Shown here: piece after piece, positions 1-11,408 of the stretch
Numbering within the stretch: position 1 is the stretch's first letter
How the letters are laid out: every line of letters begins with the position of its first letter
Assembly: GCA_026874595.1 (NCBI GenBank)
Contig: CM049312.1
Coordinates: 31,623,456-31,687,455, forward strand
Source: Sipunculus nudus
Lineage: Eukaryota; Annelida; Sipuncula; Golfingiida; Sipunculidae
Direction of reading: 5' to 3'
Length of the DNA: 64,000 nucleotides
Position numbers and translations under genes: made by a program
The notes under the pieces: generated by a model
Told to the model about the DNA's origin: nothing
The model's input: the letters and a program-made list of their open reading frames with translations, nothing else
The model's database searches: none

Positions 1-2358
1 TTTATATTGAACTTATTGAAGAGAATAGATTATTACAGAATAGTTTCATATCCAGTGATTAACCATTTTCGTTGCAAGCCATGAGGTATCCATATCACGT
101 ATGGCATGCTTGGCCGTATTCTTCAACAGAAAAAGAAATTCCAAGTTTTTCCGATTTTATCTTATTGTCTGGACAACATAATAATTGCAAACAGTCATAA
201 TATTGGAATCGGTGCTCATCATTTGCATTTTTTCAATTGAAATTGTGTTAATATATCAGGGGAATTTTTTTAAAGAATTTCGATACGTTGACATGTCAAA
301 GGCTTCATCAATGAAAATTCAGGTCGTCCTTAAAGAATCCTCGTTCAAAAGATATAAACTTGTTCTTCATTCTCCCCTCACAGTACAGAAATGATTATTT
401 CGGTAGTCCGATCAATGTCGTCTAAGACATTCTACATGAAGATATTATTCTGTGAACACAGGTATATGTATATTAAGAATACCTCAATCTTGCAGCATGA
501 AGTTTTGATTGATAAAATTCCCCAAGAGATATAGGCAACAAAAATATTCATGTAGATTTGCTCGACATATTCATAAATGTTTCATTCTAAGTGGAATCTG
601 AAATATTTTTAATATAGCAAGAAAAAATTACGGCAAAACGGCCATGTACTTATATATGTATATGAGCCGTTTACTCAGGGTACTTTACCATGCTTTATAA
701 TCTTTCTATCGATGAGACATTTTTGTTTTCATATTATACATAATGGCGTATAGTTCTTGGCGCCTCTTGCAACTATTTAAGCGCTGGTCGCTTTTCTTTT
801 TAGTTTAAGACCAAACCAGTCGGGTTCATACAGTTAATACAGTCAAATTCAGTTTACATGAGCGAATTGTTTAACATCTAATTCCTGTATTACCTTGTCC
901 ATGCATATTGCAAGGAGTATATGATGATCTCAGATTATTAACCACGATTCTTCTTGTGGGTAGAACTGATTCAGTGCCTTAAAACTCCCTAGGGAATTTC
1001 ATGTACGATAACGTATGTTCGACATAGAAAGGAATATGCTTTGGATATGTTTTTGCCTGAAGATTGTTATCCCGTTTATAAATAACTGTTCATACCATGT
1101 TGCCAGTTATCGAAACGTTTAAACTGAAAATTGCTACCTTTAATTACTCTCTACAAGAAAGAGTGATAGAACAGTGATGTCACATTGATTAGAAAAAACA
1201 CGTTTATGTAAAGAATGTTCCAGACCTATTACGGTCAAATTATTTTTATAGGTGTAAACAGTTGACCTTTTACCTGACTCTATCGACACCTAATGACGAT
1301 TCCTGGGATCGATGGTTCTGTCCGTTGCATGAATGGCAGGACAAAAGTTAAGCAAAGACAGCATTTGCTTGAAGAATAGGTTCCTGTCGGAGTGGGGGAA
1401 TCTGATTTCTCATAACAATAAATACCGTAATGCTGTTTCATTTTATGCGAACACAACAGTGAACCATAATGCACAGTGCACAAGCTCGGTCACAAGAGGT
1501 AAATCAACAGAAGTAAACATCAGCCTTTGATAAACAGCTGCTTAGTATATATCATGCAAACGCACAAAATTCAGTAAATCTGGAAGACACAAAGTTAACC
1601 ATTCATGCTTGAATGTTTTAGAAACCGCACAAACTTTCACTGTAAAGTGCTCTGAAAGTGATATTTATGAAAGGTTATTCCCATCTGATTCCTTTTGTTC
1701 AACTGTAATAGCTGGAGCTATAACTGTCGAGGGCTTTCCACGAACCCTGGTTAATTAGAAGGGAACAGCGTTTGCATTTTACACAAGGCCGTGAATCCGA
1801 AACTTTTTTCATCCGAACAAACACCTTGTCTCCTGCGATGTGCATATAGAAGAAGCTCCACTGTACCATGGTTGAGGTTTTAATTGAAATAAAGTTTTTG
1901 AAAGATGACAACCGGGTCACCGAGGAGAAGCAAAGAAAATCAATAACGTTTAAGAAATAAGCCGATTTTATATACACGTTATACATTATATTCTTTTAGT
2001 GTGGATGAAATATACATATAGGCATAAATGTGCACAAGTCTCGGTTTTTAACTTGAACCGTTGAACCATTGTATAGAAGGTCACCCATGGAACGTTTAAT
2101 TTTTTTCCCTAGGTCGGTACTGCAATGTGCACTAAGATATGCATGAGTTCTTTATCACTAGTTAACTTTCTCTGGTAATTATCGCGGGGCTGCTGAGATA
2201 TCATATGAGATATAAAACAAAACATACATGACCATTTTGATCAATTAAGACAATTAAAACGTTGTACCTAAATATTATAATATAGGTTCATTTTTTTACA
2301 CATAATAATCTTTATAAACATTATTTATTTTACATGGATTGTACAACTAGTTATAATA
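1..2358. other. AT-rich stretch with no recognised gene
   Basis: Only short, stop-rich frames are present on both strands and none resembles a known protein. No clear exon with splice signals, repeat or microsatellite was found. It may be intergenic or intronic sequence downstream of the minus-strand exons that begin near 2.5 kb. Confidence 0.5.
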
Positions 2359-2359
2359 A

Positions 2360-2536
2360 CTAACACGAGGCACTTCCATGGTGCTCGGTAGTCAGTAAGG
2401 ATGGAGGAAACCGGAGGACCCTGAGAAAACTACCGGGTCACTACAACCCACTCCTACAGCCATACCGGGAATCGAACACGGGTCGCCAGCGGAGAGGGTC
2501 GAGCGTTTTACCACTCAGCTGTCCAGGTCCCACTCT
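2360..2536 (-). mobile_element. tRNA-derived SINE
   Basis: Read on the minus strand the segment starts with a tRNA-like head. An A-box-like stretch (GCTGAGTGGTAAAACGC) is followed about 35 bases later by a B box, GTTCGATTCC, matching the RNA polymerase III internal promoter consensus. A non-tRNA body follows down to about 2,360. The head has no full cloverleaf or CCA context, so a SINE is more likely than a functional tRNA gene. Its 5' end abuts or overlaps the end of the reading frame in the neighbouring exon. Confidence 0.6.
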
Positions 2537-2550
2537 TCTCTCCAGGGACC

Positions 2551-2793
2551 TTATGGTAATACACTAGTGCATCCATGTAACTGTGTTGTGTCGGATGATT
2601 ATTCTCAATAGATCTATCCCTCTTACAGTTTGCCAGTTCTTCACACGCGTTGCGGACCTTGCCTCTTATATGTTTATAATCCAGCATGCCACGTAACATA
2701 ACTTTGAGTTCACCTAGCACCGGAGCGCATTGAGGGAGTTGTTCTGCTTCTTTTAACATACATTTTGTAATCTCTTCTCCGTCTTCATACATT
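2551..2793 (-). CDS. Possible exon of an unidentified cysteine-containing protein (exon C)
   Basis: A minus-strand frame of about 80 codons follows a polypyrimidine-rich acceptor (ATTTCAG) at 2794-2800 and is open to a candidate donor (AAG|GTCCCT) at 2,551. It begins MYEDGEEITKC and contains several spaced cysteines (KCMLKEAEQLPQCAP, RNACEELANC), a helical cysteine-paired pattern seen in many small secreted domains. If the donor is not used, the frame runs into the SINE and stops at 2,508. The phase (two bases upstream) fits a candidate donor of exon B at 4,301. I do not recognise the family; calling it host-coding is inference. Confidence 0.4.
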
Positions 2794-2799
2794 CTGAAA

Positions 2800-4300
2800 T
2801 GTATATCATGTAAATAAAAGCTATATCTTATCCATTATATGCATTACAGCTCCTGGGTTTCATACAACTGACAAGACTGAGACACGTTGTCCGTAATTTT
2901 GTTCTTACATACGAAATTGATGGTGTATGGTTTATTGCCTCCACTACGAAAGTATACGTCCATTTCCGATCGCGCGTGTGTGTGTCTTGTTCACAACATA
3001 AAACATGCAATCATAAACTGAATCAAATTTTCAGAGCACCTCGCGAATGGGAAAATGAAGGATCGATTGGAGTTAGGTGAAGGTCCGGCACATGATCCGG
3101 ATCGCGATGGGTCTTCCAGGACTACTCACATATGGGCAGTAATATGTGATGATTGAAAAATAGGAATAAGGGCAGAATAAGTGAATGCTAATACTTGTGA
3201 ATATGGACCAATCAGGGAATAAAAATACGGGTTTTCGAGCACGCCATATTAAGGACTGCCCACATGGCGGAAGCCTGCCTTCATGAGAATATCTATTTCT
3301 AGTTTCGTTACTGATTCGTTTCCATTTAGAAATATGGGGTATGAGTTAATTTAGCTGAATGTGCTGTGAAAGTATACAAATGTTGAACAGAAGTAATTTA
3401 AGCGTATCTAGATAATTTACGCTTTTATATGCGTATTAATTTTAGGTTCTGTATTTATTCAACATCACGAAAAAATAAACATACTACTTGACGACATCCT
3501 AAACAATACAATACATAAGTGATATCAGCCCAATAAGAAGACGGTAACAGACCGTATTACAATATAGCAAATTTGCCTTCCAAATAGGTGTTCTTTGTTT
3601 CAGGAATGAAATGAGAGGAAACATTATTTGATAATTGACGTGGCGTTAACATTTGCTTTTATAGGCATACCAAGATGAATATTTTATAACACTCACGAGC
3701 AAAAATAGACCATCTGTTAAGGTCCGCGGTAAAACTCACTACAGTTCTGCCCAAGTCTCCAATGTCGACATTCTAAAATATGTAAAAAAATTGTTACAGA
3801 ATGTACAATGTACAAAGCTCACGAGGAGTAACTGTTTTAATCGGTGTAAAATTTGAATCTACGAGGATTTTCTGTGTCAAACGTAACCATGATGCTACTA
3901 TTTCCTAACTGGAGCGAACTCTTACCGTTATATTAATGTATGAAGTAGAACCTTTATGTAGCCATATGAATATCTTTTACCAAAATAAACACGAATATTT
4001 AACTCTGCGCGAAGCGAGGAGTATTGTTTTCACTCGATTCTGTGTGTGTGTGTGTGTGTTCGCATATATGTGAAGAAGTGTATAACGGGTGTTATTGAAA
4101 TTGAACAAATAGGTCGGTATAGTGAAATTCTTCGAGTGATTAAATGTTGGTGTTAATCCCAGAGGAGGGTTTGATGGTGTTTTAAAGCATATTTGTGTAC
4201 ACAAAGACGTAAACCCTGTGACAATATGGCCATCTTTTGAGTGCGAAAATGATACACGCCTTACAATGACTCTTTAATGATTAAAAACTAACCGGTACAC
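2800..4300. other. Probable intron between exons B and C
   Basis: No protein-like frame is seen. It holds a short (TG)n tract near 4,041-4,058. If exons B and C belong to one minus-strand gene, this is the intron between them. Confidence 0.4.
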
Positions 4301-4419
4301 ATGATAGGCATGTAAAAATTGTACTGTGGGGTCATTCTGAAAATCGCCTCTCTGGCTGGACAGACTCTCAGGTTTAGTGTTCCCTGTTCATATCTCTCAA
4401 GCAGTTCCTGATTTCTTCC
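4301..4419 (-). CDS. Possible exon of an unidentified protein (exon B)
   Basis: On the minus strand a good acceptor (GGTTTACAG) is followed by a 39-codon open frame beginning GRNQELLERYEQGTLNLRVC and ending near YMPI, with a possible donor GTGTAC. The other two frames stop within 20 codons. It enters in phase 0 and leaves in phase 2, matching exon C downstream. The amino-acid mix looks coding, but no family was recognised. An alternative donor (G|GTTAG) lies a few bases on. Confidence 0.4.
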
Positions 4420-4639
4420 CTGTAAACCCACTAATCATGACATTAAATTAGTATTGATATAAAGACAATTCAACAAAATTATATCTGAAAATATATCTGA
4501 TCTCTCAATATAACCACGAAAGCCTATTGGTCTAGAAAAGTCGTCCTTTGAGAGTAATGAACATTAATGTCGAACATGTGAACATTTGGTCGGAGGCTTG
4601 TTCATAAGAGTATTGGGATGGATGTTGAGCAGAAATTTC

Positions 4640-4698
4640 TCTCTCTCTCCCTCTCTCTCTCACACACACACACACACACATACATACACACACACACG
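4640..4698. repeat. Compound (CT)n/(CA)n microsatellite
   Basis: A run of CTCTCTCT and CTCTCCC units passes directly into ACACACAC with TACATA interruptions. This is ordinary simple sequence. Confidence 0.9.
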
Positions 4699-4733
4699 CA
4701 CTGATGGTCTTTCGCAGTAGTGAAAAAATGCAA

Positions 4734-4842
4734 ATACACTTATTTTCCGTCTCATTACAGCCCTGAGATATGCCACTGAATACCATTGTGAATGCTTCAA
4801 TGCACTGCCTGGCATCTTCGGAACAGCTGTCAATGCCTTCCT
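4734..4842 (-). CDS. Possible exon of an unidentified cysteine-containing protein (exon A)
   Basis: After a minus-strand acceptor (CTTTATCAG) at 4843-4851 an open frame reads EGIDSCSEDARQCIEAF and continues to a further cysteine (SQGC). The cysteine spacing resembles that of exon C, suggesting the same gene. I found no donor whose phase matches exon B directly, so either an exon is missing from my model or this is not coding. Confidence 0.3.
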
Positions 4843-4969
4843 CTGATAAAGCACAATAAGGTTGGGATCATTGATAAGATAAAGGTGAATAGCTTCAACT
4901 TACACTGACAGTAACCACACGAGCTGATAAAACTTTACATTTTTACGCCAAAACTTTCATAAAGCCTGC

Positions 4970-5915
4970 GTCACGTATGCATCGGCCTCCGGCCGAACTT
5001 GTAGATCGCAAGAAAGTCGCCGAATTCCAAGCCCGCCAGGAAGTCGAGCGTATTTTACGCTTAAAATCTAATCTGTCACACATCGGACGGGGATCAGGCG
5101 GTGCCCATTGAATAATGCGGCCGTCGGTAGTCGGGCGAAGGCCGCCCGGTATAATGGCAGGCGCCGTCCGAGTTGTAGCCGATAATCATTTGTTCTGTCG
5201 ATGCCCGCCAGACGACCGGGCAACGCCTGGGCGTGCTCTGCCCGACGTCCTGCCTGATGTCGTCCGACGTCCGCGCCTCGAGTATATATATGGCATGTTT
5301 AAAGCTTGTCACATCATATGTCTGAGGTCTGACAGAGTGAAGACCACTGCACAGCTACTATGTAAAAGGGGCAAGCTAAGATGCCGCCAAAAAAGACCAA
5401 GGGAGCAACGAAACCAGTTTCTTAGGATAAGGTGGCACAAGAGCCTGAGTCCGCTTCATCGGAGCGTGAACTGGAAGCTGAGTTGACAGGAGGAGCCCGG
5501 CCGGGGACCGAAGTAATCGCGCGACGGCGGCACGACACCAGCATGGACCGTGTTCGCAGCACGTTCGACTTTGTACAAGTCGGGCGCCATACGGGAGGGG
5601 GTCGTTCGAGTATCGTAGGGAGCCCATGCGGAGGCCGCGCAGCTTTGTCTCAAATCGTAGGATTGCTGCCCGAGCATCGATCGCATGTTGGCCGCTGCCT
5701 GAGCGATCTACGGGCGACTTGTTTACGTGTTCTGCGACCTCAAAAATCGCCATTGGAAAATCGCTGATTTATGCACAGATTTCGGTGCCCTGCGATCGTC
5801 GGCTGTCCCCTAAATATCGCGGCGGAGTCCGCAGTGATCGAGCAAACACCGGCCGTATTCCTGCCTAAAATGCCCTTTTCAGCTCGCAGAGAAGTCAAAC
5901 GCAGGCTTAAAGGGG
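4970..5915. other. GC-rich block in AT-rich surroundings
   Basis: From about 4,970 to 5,915 the composition changes sharply: runs such as GGCCGCCCGG, CGTCCGACGTCCGCG and GGAGCCCGGCCGGGG occur where flanks are AT-rich. It ends abruptly in a long (TA)n tract. It contains one long plus-strand frame (5,381-5,767). The abrupt edges suggest an inserted, TE-derived segment, but neither termini nor a family were identified. Confidence 0.55.
5381..5767 (+). pseudogene. GC-rich ORF remnant of unknown, probably TE, origin
   Basis: A single plus-strand frame of 128 codons begins with ATG (MPPKKTKGATKPVS), is interrupted by one TAG at 5,423-5,425, and continues in the same frame to a stop at 5,765-5,767. 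The start is lysine-rich and basic, followed by an acidic stretch (EPESASSERELEAELTGG) and arginine-rich sequence. Such a start is common in gag-like or ORF1 proteins of transposable elements, which is the reason for the suggestion. No catalytic motif or zinc knuckle is visible. A host single-exon gene carrying a stop is the alternative. Confidence 0.3.
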
Positions 5916-5916
<1 letters not shown>

Positions 5917-5988
<72 letters not shown>

Positions 5989-6014
5989 TATATTTATATA
6001 TATAAACATATATA
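5917..6014. repeat. (TA)n microsatellite
   Basis: Nearly 100 bases of TA repeat with a few interruptions (TAAATATATATTTATA, TAAACA) near the right end. Confidence 0.95.
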
Positions 6015-7140
6015 TGAGAGATCTAGAAATCACGATCACCAAAGGGACCTTGACATTGTTGTCACAGATTCGAGGATTCTGATAGAAGGAGCAAAATAGG
6101 ATTAGGGCCATGACTTTGGACCGGTCTTTATTTTAAGGTGGTCGCAAAACATAGGTGATTGATTCACGAGGTTTATGTATGTTTTTGTATGTGTGTGTTT
6201 ATTGATTGTATTTGTGTATAAGTGGCACTTCTTAGCAGGTTGTTTTTAAAGGTACATAAAAGATACAAGATTAATTTAACGTGTTTAGATTAATGTACAA
6301 TAATATTATGATCCGAAACAAGGAAAAAATTAAAATGTTTGATAGCTTCAGAACATATTCAGAAGCGAAAATCACTTACTCCTTTGACATGTCGATCCCC
6401 TGGAGTTATCAACACAGCTACATCTGGAGGCACCGCCCGGGCCAGTGTAGCATGTACCTCTGTTATAGCAAATCTTGGTCTGACATTAGCTGGCTGGGGA
6501 TTAGCGAATATTTTAGATGAAAGTAATATCATGATTAAATTATGATTGAATCTTAGAAGAACCATAAAGGTCAGGCAAACATTATAAATGATAGAAACGT
6601 GTCTCTTTAAATGCCATATTTAATATATGTAATGTGAAGGGGATAAGAAGCGGATAATCAAGGTGGGATACTTGCTTTATGATATATCTAATTAAAGGGG
6701 TTATTCACATACCAGGTACGTTTAATATATATAAAATATAGGTGATTCTCACTGTCATATTATGTCTGCAAATATTTCTTTCTGAAACCGTCTGCAACTC
6801 CTGTTAAGAAGGACAATTAAGGTTGCACCGGAAGCGATCAACGAGCCAAAACAAATACATACACGTACGTCACCTGGTGGCCATTCCGCGCAGCTTTACA
6901 AATCAAGATTTTTACAATTGTTTTAATATTTATTCTCCTTGATTGAGAGTTGTCGACCATGCACATCGGAACCGAAACCTCTGGCCACGAAGTCTTGCTA
7001 TGGTCAACAGACACACATGGGTTTTGTTTACCGGCACACAGAACCAGAACAACATATAAACAAGAGACCCAGGGGTCTAATGTTCGCTCTGTGAATTACT
7101 GTGCATTTTGGCAAGTGATTAAAAAAATTGTTTCAGAAAG
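6015..7140. other. No supported gene; uncertain coding-like patch
   Basis: Around 6,360-6,525 both strands are open for 50-60 codons and the composition is less AT-rich than the flanks. Neither strand gives a recognisable protein. The bases near 6,110-6,165 resemble the MITE-like fragments at 12.0-12.2 kb. The rest is featureless. Confidence 0.4.
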
Positions 7141-7144
7141 ATCA

Positions 7145-8778
7145 GCCCAAGAGTCTCAGAGGAGACTCTGTTTTGGCAGATTATAACAAATAAATACTTA
7201 ATGACATATAATGGATAAAAGCGGAAAAGACCATTACAGCCTGATGAAACCCGGAGGTCAAAATAATTGAGCAGTCACATGATCAATATTACTGTGAAAT
7301 TTGAAACTGAAGGCTGCAGCAGTTCCTAAGATATTTGGTAACAGACAATACATCCTGTATGGAAACACATCAAGTTATCAAATTTTGCAATTGTCACAAT
7401 TTGAAGTTCCTTAGATATGCCATCTTGAAAATGACTTGACTGAATTTATACTCAAATTATTCCCCTTCCTCTAAGAAACTGTTGACTATGATATGAAAGC
7501 CAAAGTATTTATACTTTATGACATATCTTGGAAAAAACAGAAAAGACCATTACAGCCTGTAGAAAGTAGGTCAACACAGGTGGCGCCACCTGCAGGTCAA
7601 AATAAATTCAGCAGTCACATGATCAATATTCCTGTAAAATTTGAAACTGAAGGCTGCAGCAGTCCCTCAGATATTTGGTAACAGACAATACATCCTGTAT
7701 GGAAACACATCAAGTTGTCGTATTTTGCAATCGACAGAATTTGAAGTTCTGTAGAGACGCAATCTTGGAAAAGACTTTATTGAATTTATACTCAAATTAT
7801 TCCCCTTCCTCTAAGGAACTGCTGACTATGATATGAAGGCCAAAATATTAATACTTTATGACATATCTTCAAAAAAGCAGAAAAGACCATTACAACCTGT
7901 AGAAAGTAGTCAACACAGGTGGCGCCACCTGCAGGTCAAAATCATTCAGCAGTCGAATGATCAATATTCCTGTGAAATTTGAAACTGAAGGCTGTAGCAG
8001 TTCCTCAGATATTTGGTAACAGACAATACATCATGTATAGAAACACATCAAGTTGTCATATTTTGCAATCGACAGAATTTGAAGTTCAGTAGAGACTCCA
8101 TCTTGAAAAAGACTTGATTGAATTTATACTCAACTTATTCCCCTTACTCTAAGGAACTGCTGACTATGATATGAAGGCCAAAATATTAAAACTTTATGAC
8201 TTTATTTCGGAAGAAGTGGAAAAGACCATTTCATCCCGCAGAAAGTGGGTCAACACAGGTGGCGCCACCTGGAGGTCAAAATCATTGAGCAGTCACATGA
8301 TCAATATTCCTGTGAAATTTGAAACTGAAGGCTGCAGCAGTTCCTCAGATATTTAGTAACAGACAATACATCCTGTATGGAAACACATCAAGTTGTCATA
8401 TTTTGCGATCGACACGATTTGAATTTCCGTAGAGACGACATCTTGAGAATTTACACACAAATTATTCCCCTTCTTCTAAGGAACTGTTGACTATGATATG
8501 AAGGCCAAAATATTAAAACTTTATGACTTTATTTCGGAAGAAGTGGAAAAGACCATTTGGTCCCGCAGAAAGTAGGTCAACATAGGTGGCGCCACCAAAA
8601 GCTTATTTTTGCATGTCCATCCCATGATTATTAATTCTGCAAAGTTTCATGACGGTAGCTGTTGTGGCTTTTGAGATATTTGGTAACAGACGGTGGACGG
8701 TGGACAGTTGACAGTGGACAGTGGACGTTTGACGCAGCGCCATGGCATAAGTTCACAGAGTGAACTAAAACGATATGG
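7145..8778 (-). mobile_element. Non-autonomous Helentron-like element with 338-bp-type internal array
   Basis: Read on the minus strand the 5' end at about 8,778 starts TTTTAGTTCACTCTGTGAAC, then GCCATGGCGCTGCGTC and degenerate GTCCACTGTCCACTG repeats. The body is four to five tandem copies of about 340 bp, of which four carry GGTGGCGCCACC (7579-7590, 7918-7929, 8258-8269, 8585-8596). The distal end near 7,150 has the hairpin GAGTCTC-CTCT-GAGACTC followed by TTGG. Terminal hairpin plus tandem core is the layout of Helentron-associated non-autonomous elements (HINEs, pearl-like). No protein is encoded. Confidence 0.65.
7270..8600. repeat. Tandem array, about 340-bp units with GGTGGCGCCACC
   Basis: Spacing between successive palindromes is 339, 340 and 327 bp. 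Units share an ATTGATCAT-type segment close to the palindrome and blocks such as TTTGAAACTGAAGGCTGCAGCAG and CTAAGGAACTG(C/T)TGACTATGATATGAA. A leftmost copy near 7,200-7,270 is degenerate and lacks the palindrome. Confidence 0.85.
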
Positions 8779-8897
8779 CTATGAGCTGGTATGGTTTGAT
8801 GGGTAACTTTTATAATAAGAAAAAATAACCTAATAGGGTGAAATGTTACATATATTATTTTAAAATATATTGATTATGTACCTTAAGCATATACTGC

Positions 8898-9029
8898 CAA
8901 GCTGGCAGTGTTTTCCGAGATACATGCCAGGACAGCTGCATGAATATTCATACTTTTGTATTAGCACTTTATTGATATGGGAATAGCACGTACCACCGTT
9001 CTCAAAAGGATCTGACTTACAGGGGTTCT
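8898..9029 (-). CDS. EGF-like domain exon (intact)
   Basis: After the acceptor TTTTTTTCAG the minus strand encodes ENPCKSDPFENGGTCYSHIN and continues through YSCSCPGMYLGKHCQ, with all six cysteines of an EGF-like module (C-x-C..GG-C...C-x-C..G..C). EGF modules mediate extracellular protein contacts. The exon is 132 bp and phase 1 at both ends, like the other EGF exons here. By analogy with the 11.3-kb exon it should end after CAG CTT G, where the intron begins GC rather than GT; alternatively it extends to an AAG|GTACAT donor at 8,882. Signal peptide and neighbouring domains were not found, so the protein cannot be named. Confidence 0.75.
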
Positions 9030-9072
9030 CTGAAAAAAAGGTTAATTTGTTTGTCATATCAAGACATCAGGT

Positions 9073-9266
9073 GCGAATCCAGGATTTAGGAAAAGGGGAG
9101 GGGGGTCCAACCCAGGAGGACGAATGAAAACCCTTAAAATAGGTCCCAAGACCAGGAAAAAAAAGGGGGGGGGTCCAGGCCGGCAAAATATTGTCTAATA
9201 CTTTAAAAAAAAGATGGCGGTGGATGAAAAGAAGGGGGGACCTCCTGGACCCTCCCCTGGATCCGC
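9073..9266. mobile_element. Short TIR element (MITE-like), G-rich
   Basis: The segment is bounded by imperfect inverted repeats, GCGAATCCAGG at 9073-9083 and CCTGGATCCGC at 9256-9266 (10 of 11 bases pair). Inside are G-runs and repeated GG(G)TCCA motifs. No convincing target-site duplication is visible. It lies in the intron between two EGF exons. Confidence 0.5.
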
Positions 9267-9271
9267 TTCTG

Positions 9272-10335
9272 CATATTTCGGATATTATGCTGGATTTCAA
9301 TGTTATGTGCAGCGTGCCAGTACAGTTATTTCGGTGCCTTGGTTGTATCTAAAACGTATGGGTTAACACCCACTTTGCCCGTTCTGCGTATTTCAAAACC
9401 TCTGCCTCAATAGCGCTGATCGGTTACACGTCATCACTATCTGCATTGCGTGCTACGTAGTACACATACAAAGCCGAGTAGGACAAACACATGTTGTCCT
9501 TCTGTGCATGGTGTTGATAATAGTACCGTCAGTCATGACAAGATCTTGAGGGTTTTATAACATAAAGCTGACTGAAAATGATTTTCCGGGAGCAAGGCTT
9601 GTCCATGCTGACATCAGTCAACATTCCTTATGTCAACTAAAGAGATGGCTGGTTTGCAGAGGGTTGCTGGTCACTTAAAAGAAGCCGACTAATGTTGACA
9701 TGCAAGACCTAACTTAAGCCATGACTGTCATGTATCAAGGGTTTAGTATTAAACCTTCCTAGCCCTGTTCAAAGATTACATCAGCACTTCAGAGTAATAG
9801 ATAGTTATTTACTGGACATTTAATAAAATGAGTGTTATATTGTCTTATATATAGTTATAACCAAAACTGTAGACTTAAGCACATTGTAAATAATAGGACC
9901 TTACGATTTTATATTATTTTGTTTTGTCAACATGACATGGAGTAATTTTTGGCATGATTAATTCTATTGAGGTAAATTCAATAATAGTATTTCTTTGTTA
10001 TATATATAACAAATTCTTAACAACAGTAAGGATTGCTACATAGCTGTCATACTAAAAATTCTTAAATAAAGAACAACTGGAAAAGTTCAGAAATTTATAT
10101 CAATCTATTTATTTACACATTGTTCAGATACATCAACTGCATAGCTGCAGGGAACCAGGATGACATCATCATATCTTTTGATGGGAGAATGTGGCATGAA
10201 AAGAAAACCTTAAAAAAACTTGCAGAGAGCTTCAGCCCAGATAATTTTTTTATATACTTTGTTTAACCAGATTGTCATAAAATCAAGTGTGGTGATTTAT
10301 TATATACATCTGAAGTTCCACATTGTAGATACATG
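9272..10335. other. No recognised feature (EGF-gene intron)
   Basis: AT-rich non-coding sequence. No protein frame, hairpin terminus or tandem repeat was noticed. Confidence 0.5.
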
Positions 10336-10337
10336 TG

Positions 10338-10339
<2 letters not shown>

Positions 10340-10411
<72 letters not shown>
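10340..10411. repeat. (TA)n microsatellite
   Basis: Uninterrupted TA dinucleotides for about 70 bases, just upstream of a LINE fragment. Confidence 0.95.
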
Positions 10412-10414
<3 letters not shown>

Positions 10415-10447
10415 CGATGTTCAACATTAATACATAAATTGAACTAG

Positions 10448-10738
10448 ATGTCTGTAACAAAACGATATAATACTTTACAGCCCCTCTTATACATAAATTA
10501 TTGCATCAAACATGGCTTACAGGTAGGCGAGAATCAATGTCATTTGCCAAAAATTCATGATTACTCAACTAGATCTGCAACTAATAATTTAATTTTCCTT
10601 CCTAAGCCGAGAACAGAATATTATAGATCAAGTTTTATTTATGCTGGTCCGTTGTTATGGAATATGTTACCATATGAGCTAAGATTAGTAAACTCCTTAG
10701 CCACTTTTAAGCATAGCGCCAAATCCTTCTTTTAAAGC
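10448..10738 (+). pseudogene. LINE ORF2 C-terminal fragment
   Basis: A 95-codon plus-strand frame ending at TAA shows the C-terminal tail typical of CR1/L2/Jockey-like ORF2 proteins: YSTRSATNNLIFLPKPRTEY, then FIYAGPLLWNMLPYELR and NSLATFKHSAKSFF. This follows the reverse transcriptase domain in intact elements. The reverse transcriptase itself is absent, so this is a 5'-truncated insertion. It lies antisense within an intron of the EGF-type gene. Confidence 0.75.
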
Positions 10739-11285
10739 TCTTACTTTTATACTCTTAGAGTATTTTAGATTTTATCTTTGATCTTTTGTGGTTTCAAGTA
10801 ACCTAATTACTTGCAAATAACTTAAAAACACCTGTTCACTCGTTCACATAAGATTTGCAGTGAATGCCATGTTTTTATGCTATAACTTTATTTGTTCATA
10901 ACATGCATGATTTTATTTTCATCATATGTTTTATCAGGTTTAATGTGTATAGATTTTTGTATAGGATCTTAAGTATTTTAATGTTAATGTATTTTATATG
11001 TATACTTTCACAGGGCCTAGTGGAAGAACAGAATTGCTTCTGAACAAACAATGGAAATATTTTTTTTTTAAATATAATCAGATGGTAAGCCAAGGCAGGC
11101 TGCCTGAACAACCTCCCTGTATGTTATCACAGGTCAACGTATATGTCAGCCCAACCAGTCGAGCCCTAAAAAAGAATATCATTTAATAGGAGGAAAATGA
11201 GCCGGGTTCTGTGTGTAAGCATTTATGTAAAATCTATAGGAGATGATAAGTGTGTGCATGAGATGTTTCCGGTGATCTTACGTAC

Positions 11286-11408
11286 CATGCTCACAATGGT
11301 CGCCTTTGTAGCCATAAAGGCATCTGCATCTGTAAACTCGTCGATTGTCCAAGAAATAATCTCGACATGATCCACCATTGAAGCAAGGATTCTGTCCACA
11401 CAGAGATT
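11286..11408 (-). CDS. EGF-like domain exon (intact)
   Basis: Bounded by a minus-strand acceptor (CTATTTAG) and a strong donor (G|GTACGTAAG), this 123-bp exon is phase 1 at both ends. It encodes one EGF-like module: LCGQNPCFNGGSC, a central DYFLDNRRVYRCRC, and YGYKGDHCEHG, with all six cysteines. It is homologous in layout to exons at 8.9, 11.8 and 12.6 kb, showing a minus-strand gene with exon-per-EGF organisation and expansion by tandem exon duplication. Ligand or function cannot be deduced from a single module. Confidence 0.85.

Noticed and set aside
5771-6111. Long frames of Ile-Tyr repeats (also at 10.2-10.4, 22.1-22.7, 31.0 and 38.1-38.4 kb)
   Set aside because: They are translations of (TA)n microsatellites, not genes.
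6339-6565. A coding exon, either strand
   Set aside because: Both strands are open and neither gives a recognisable protein with firm splice sites; not listed as CDS.
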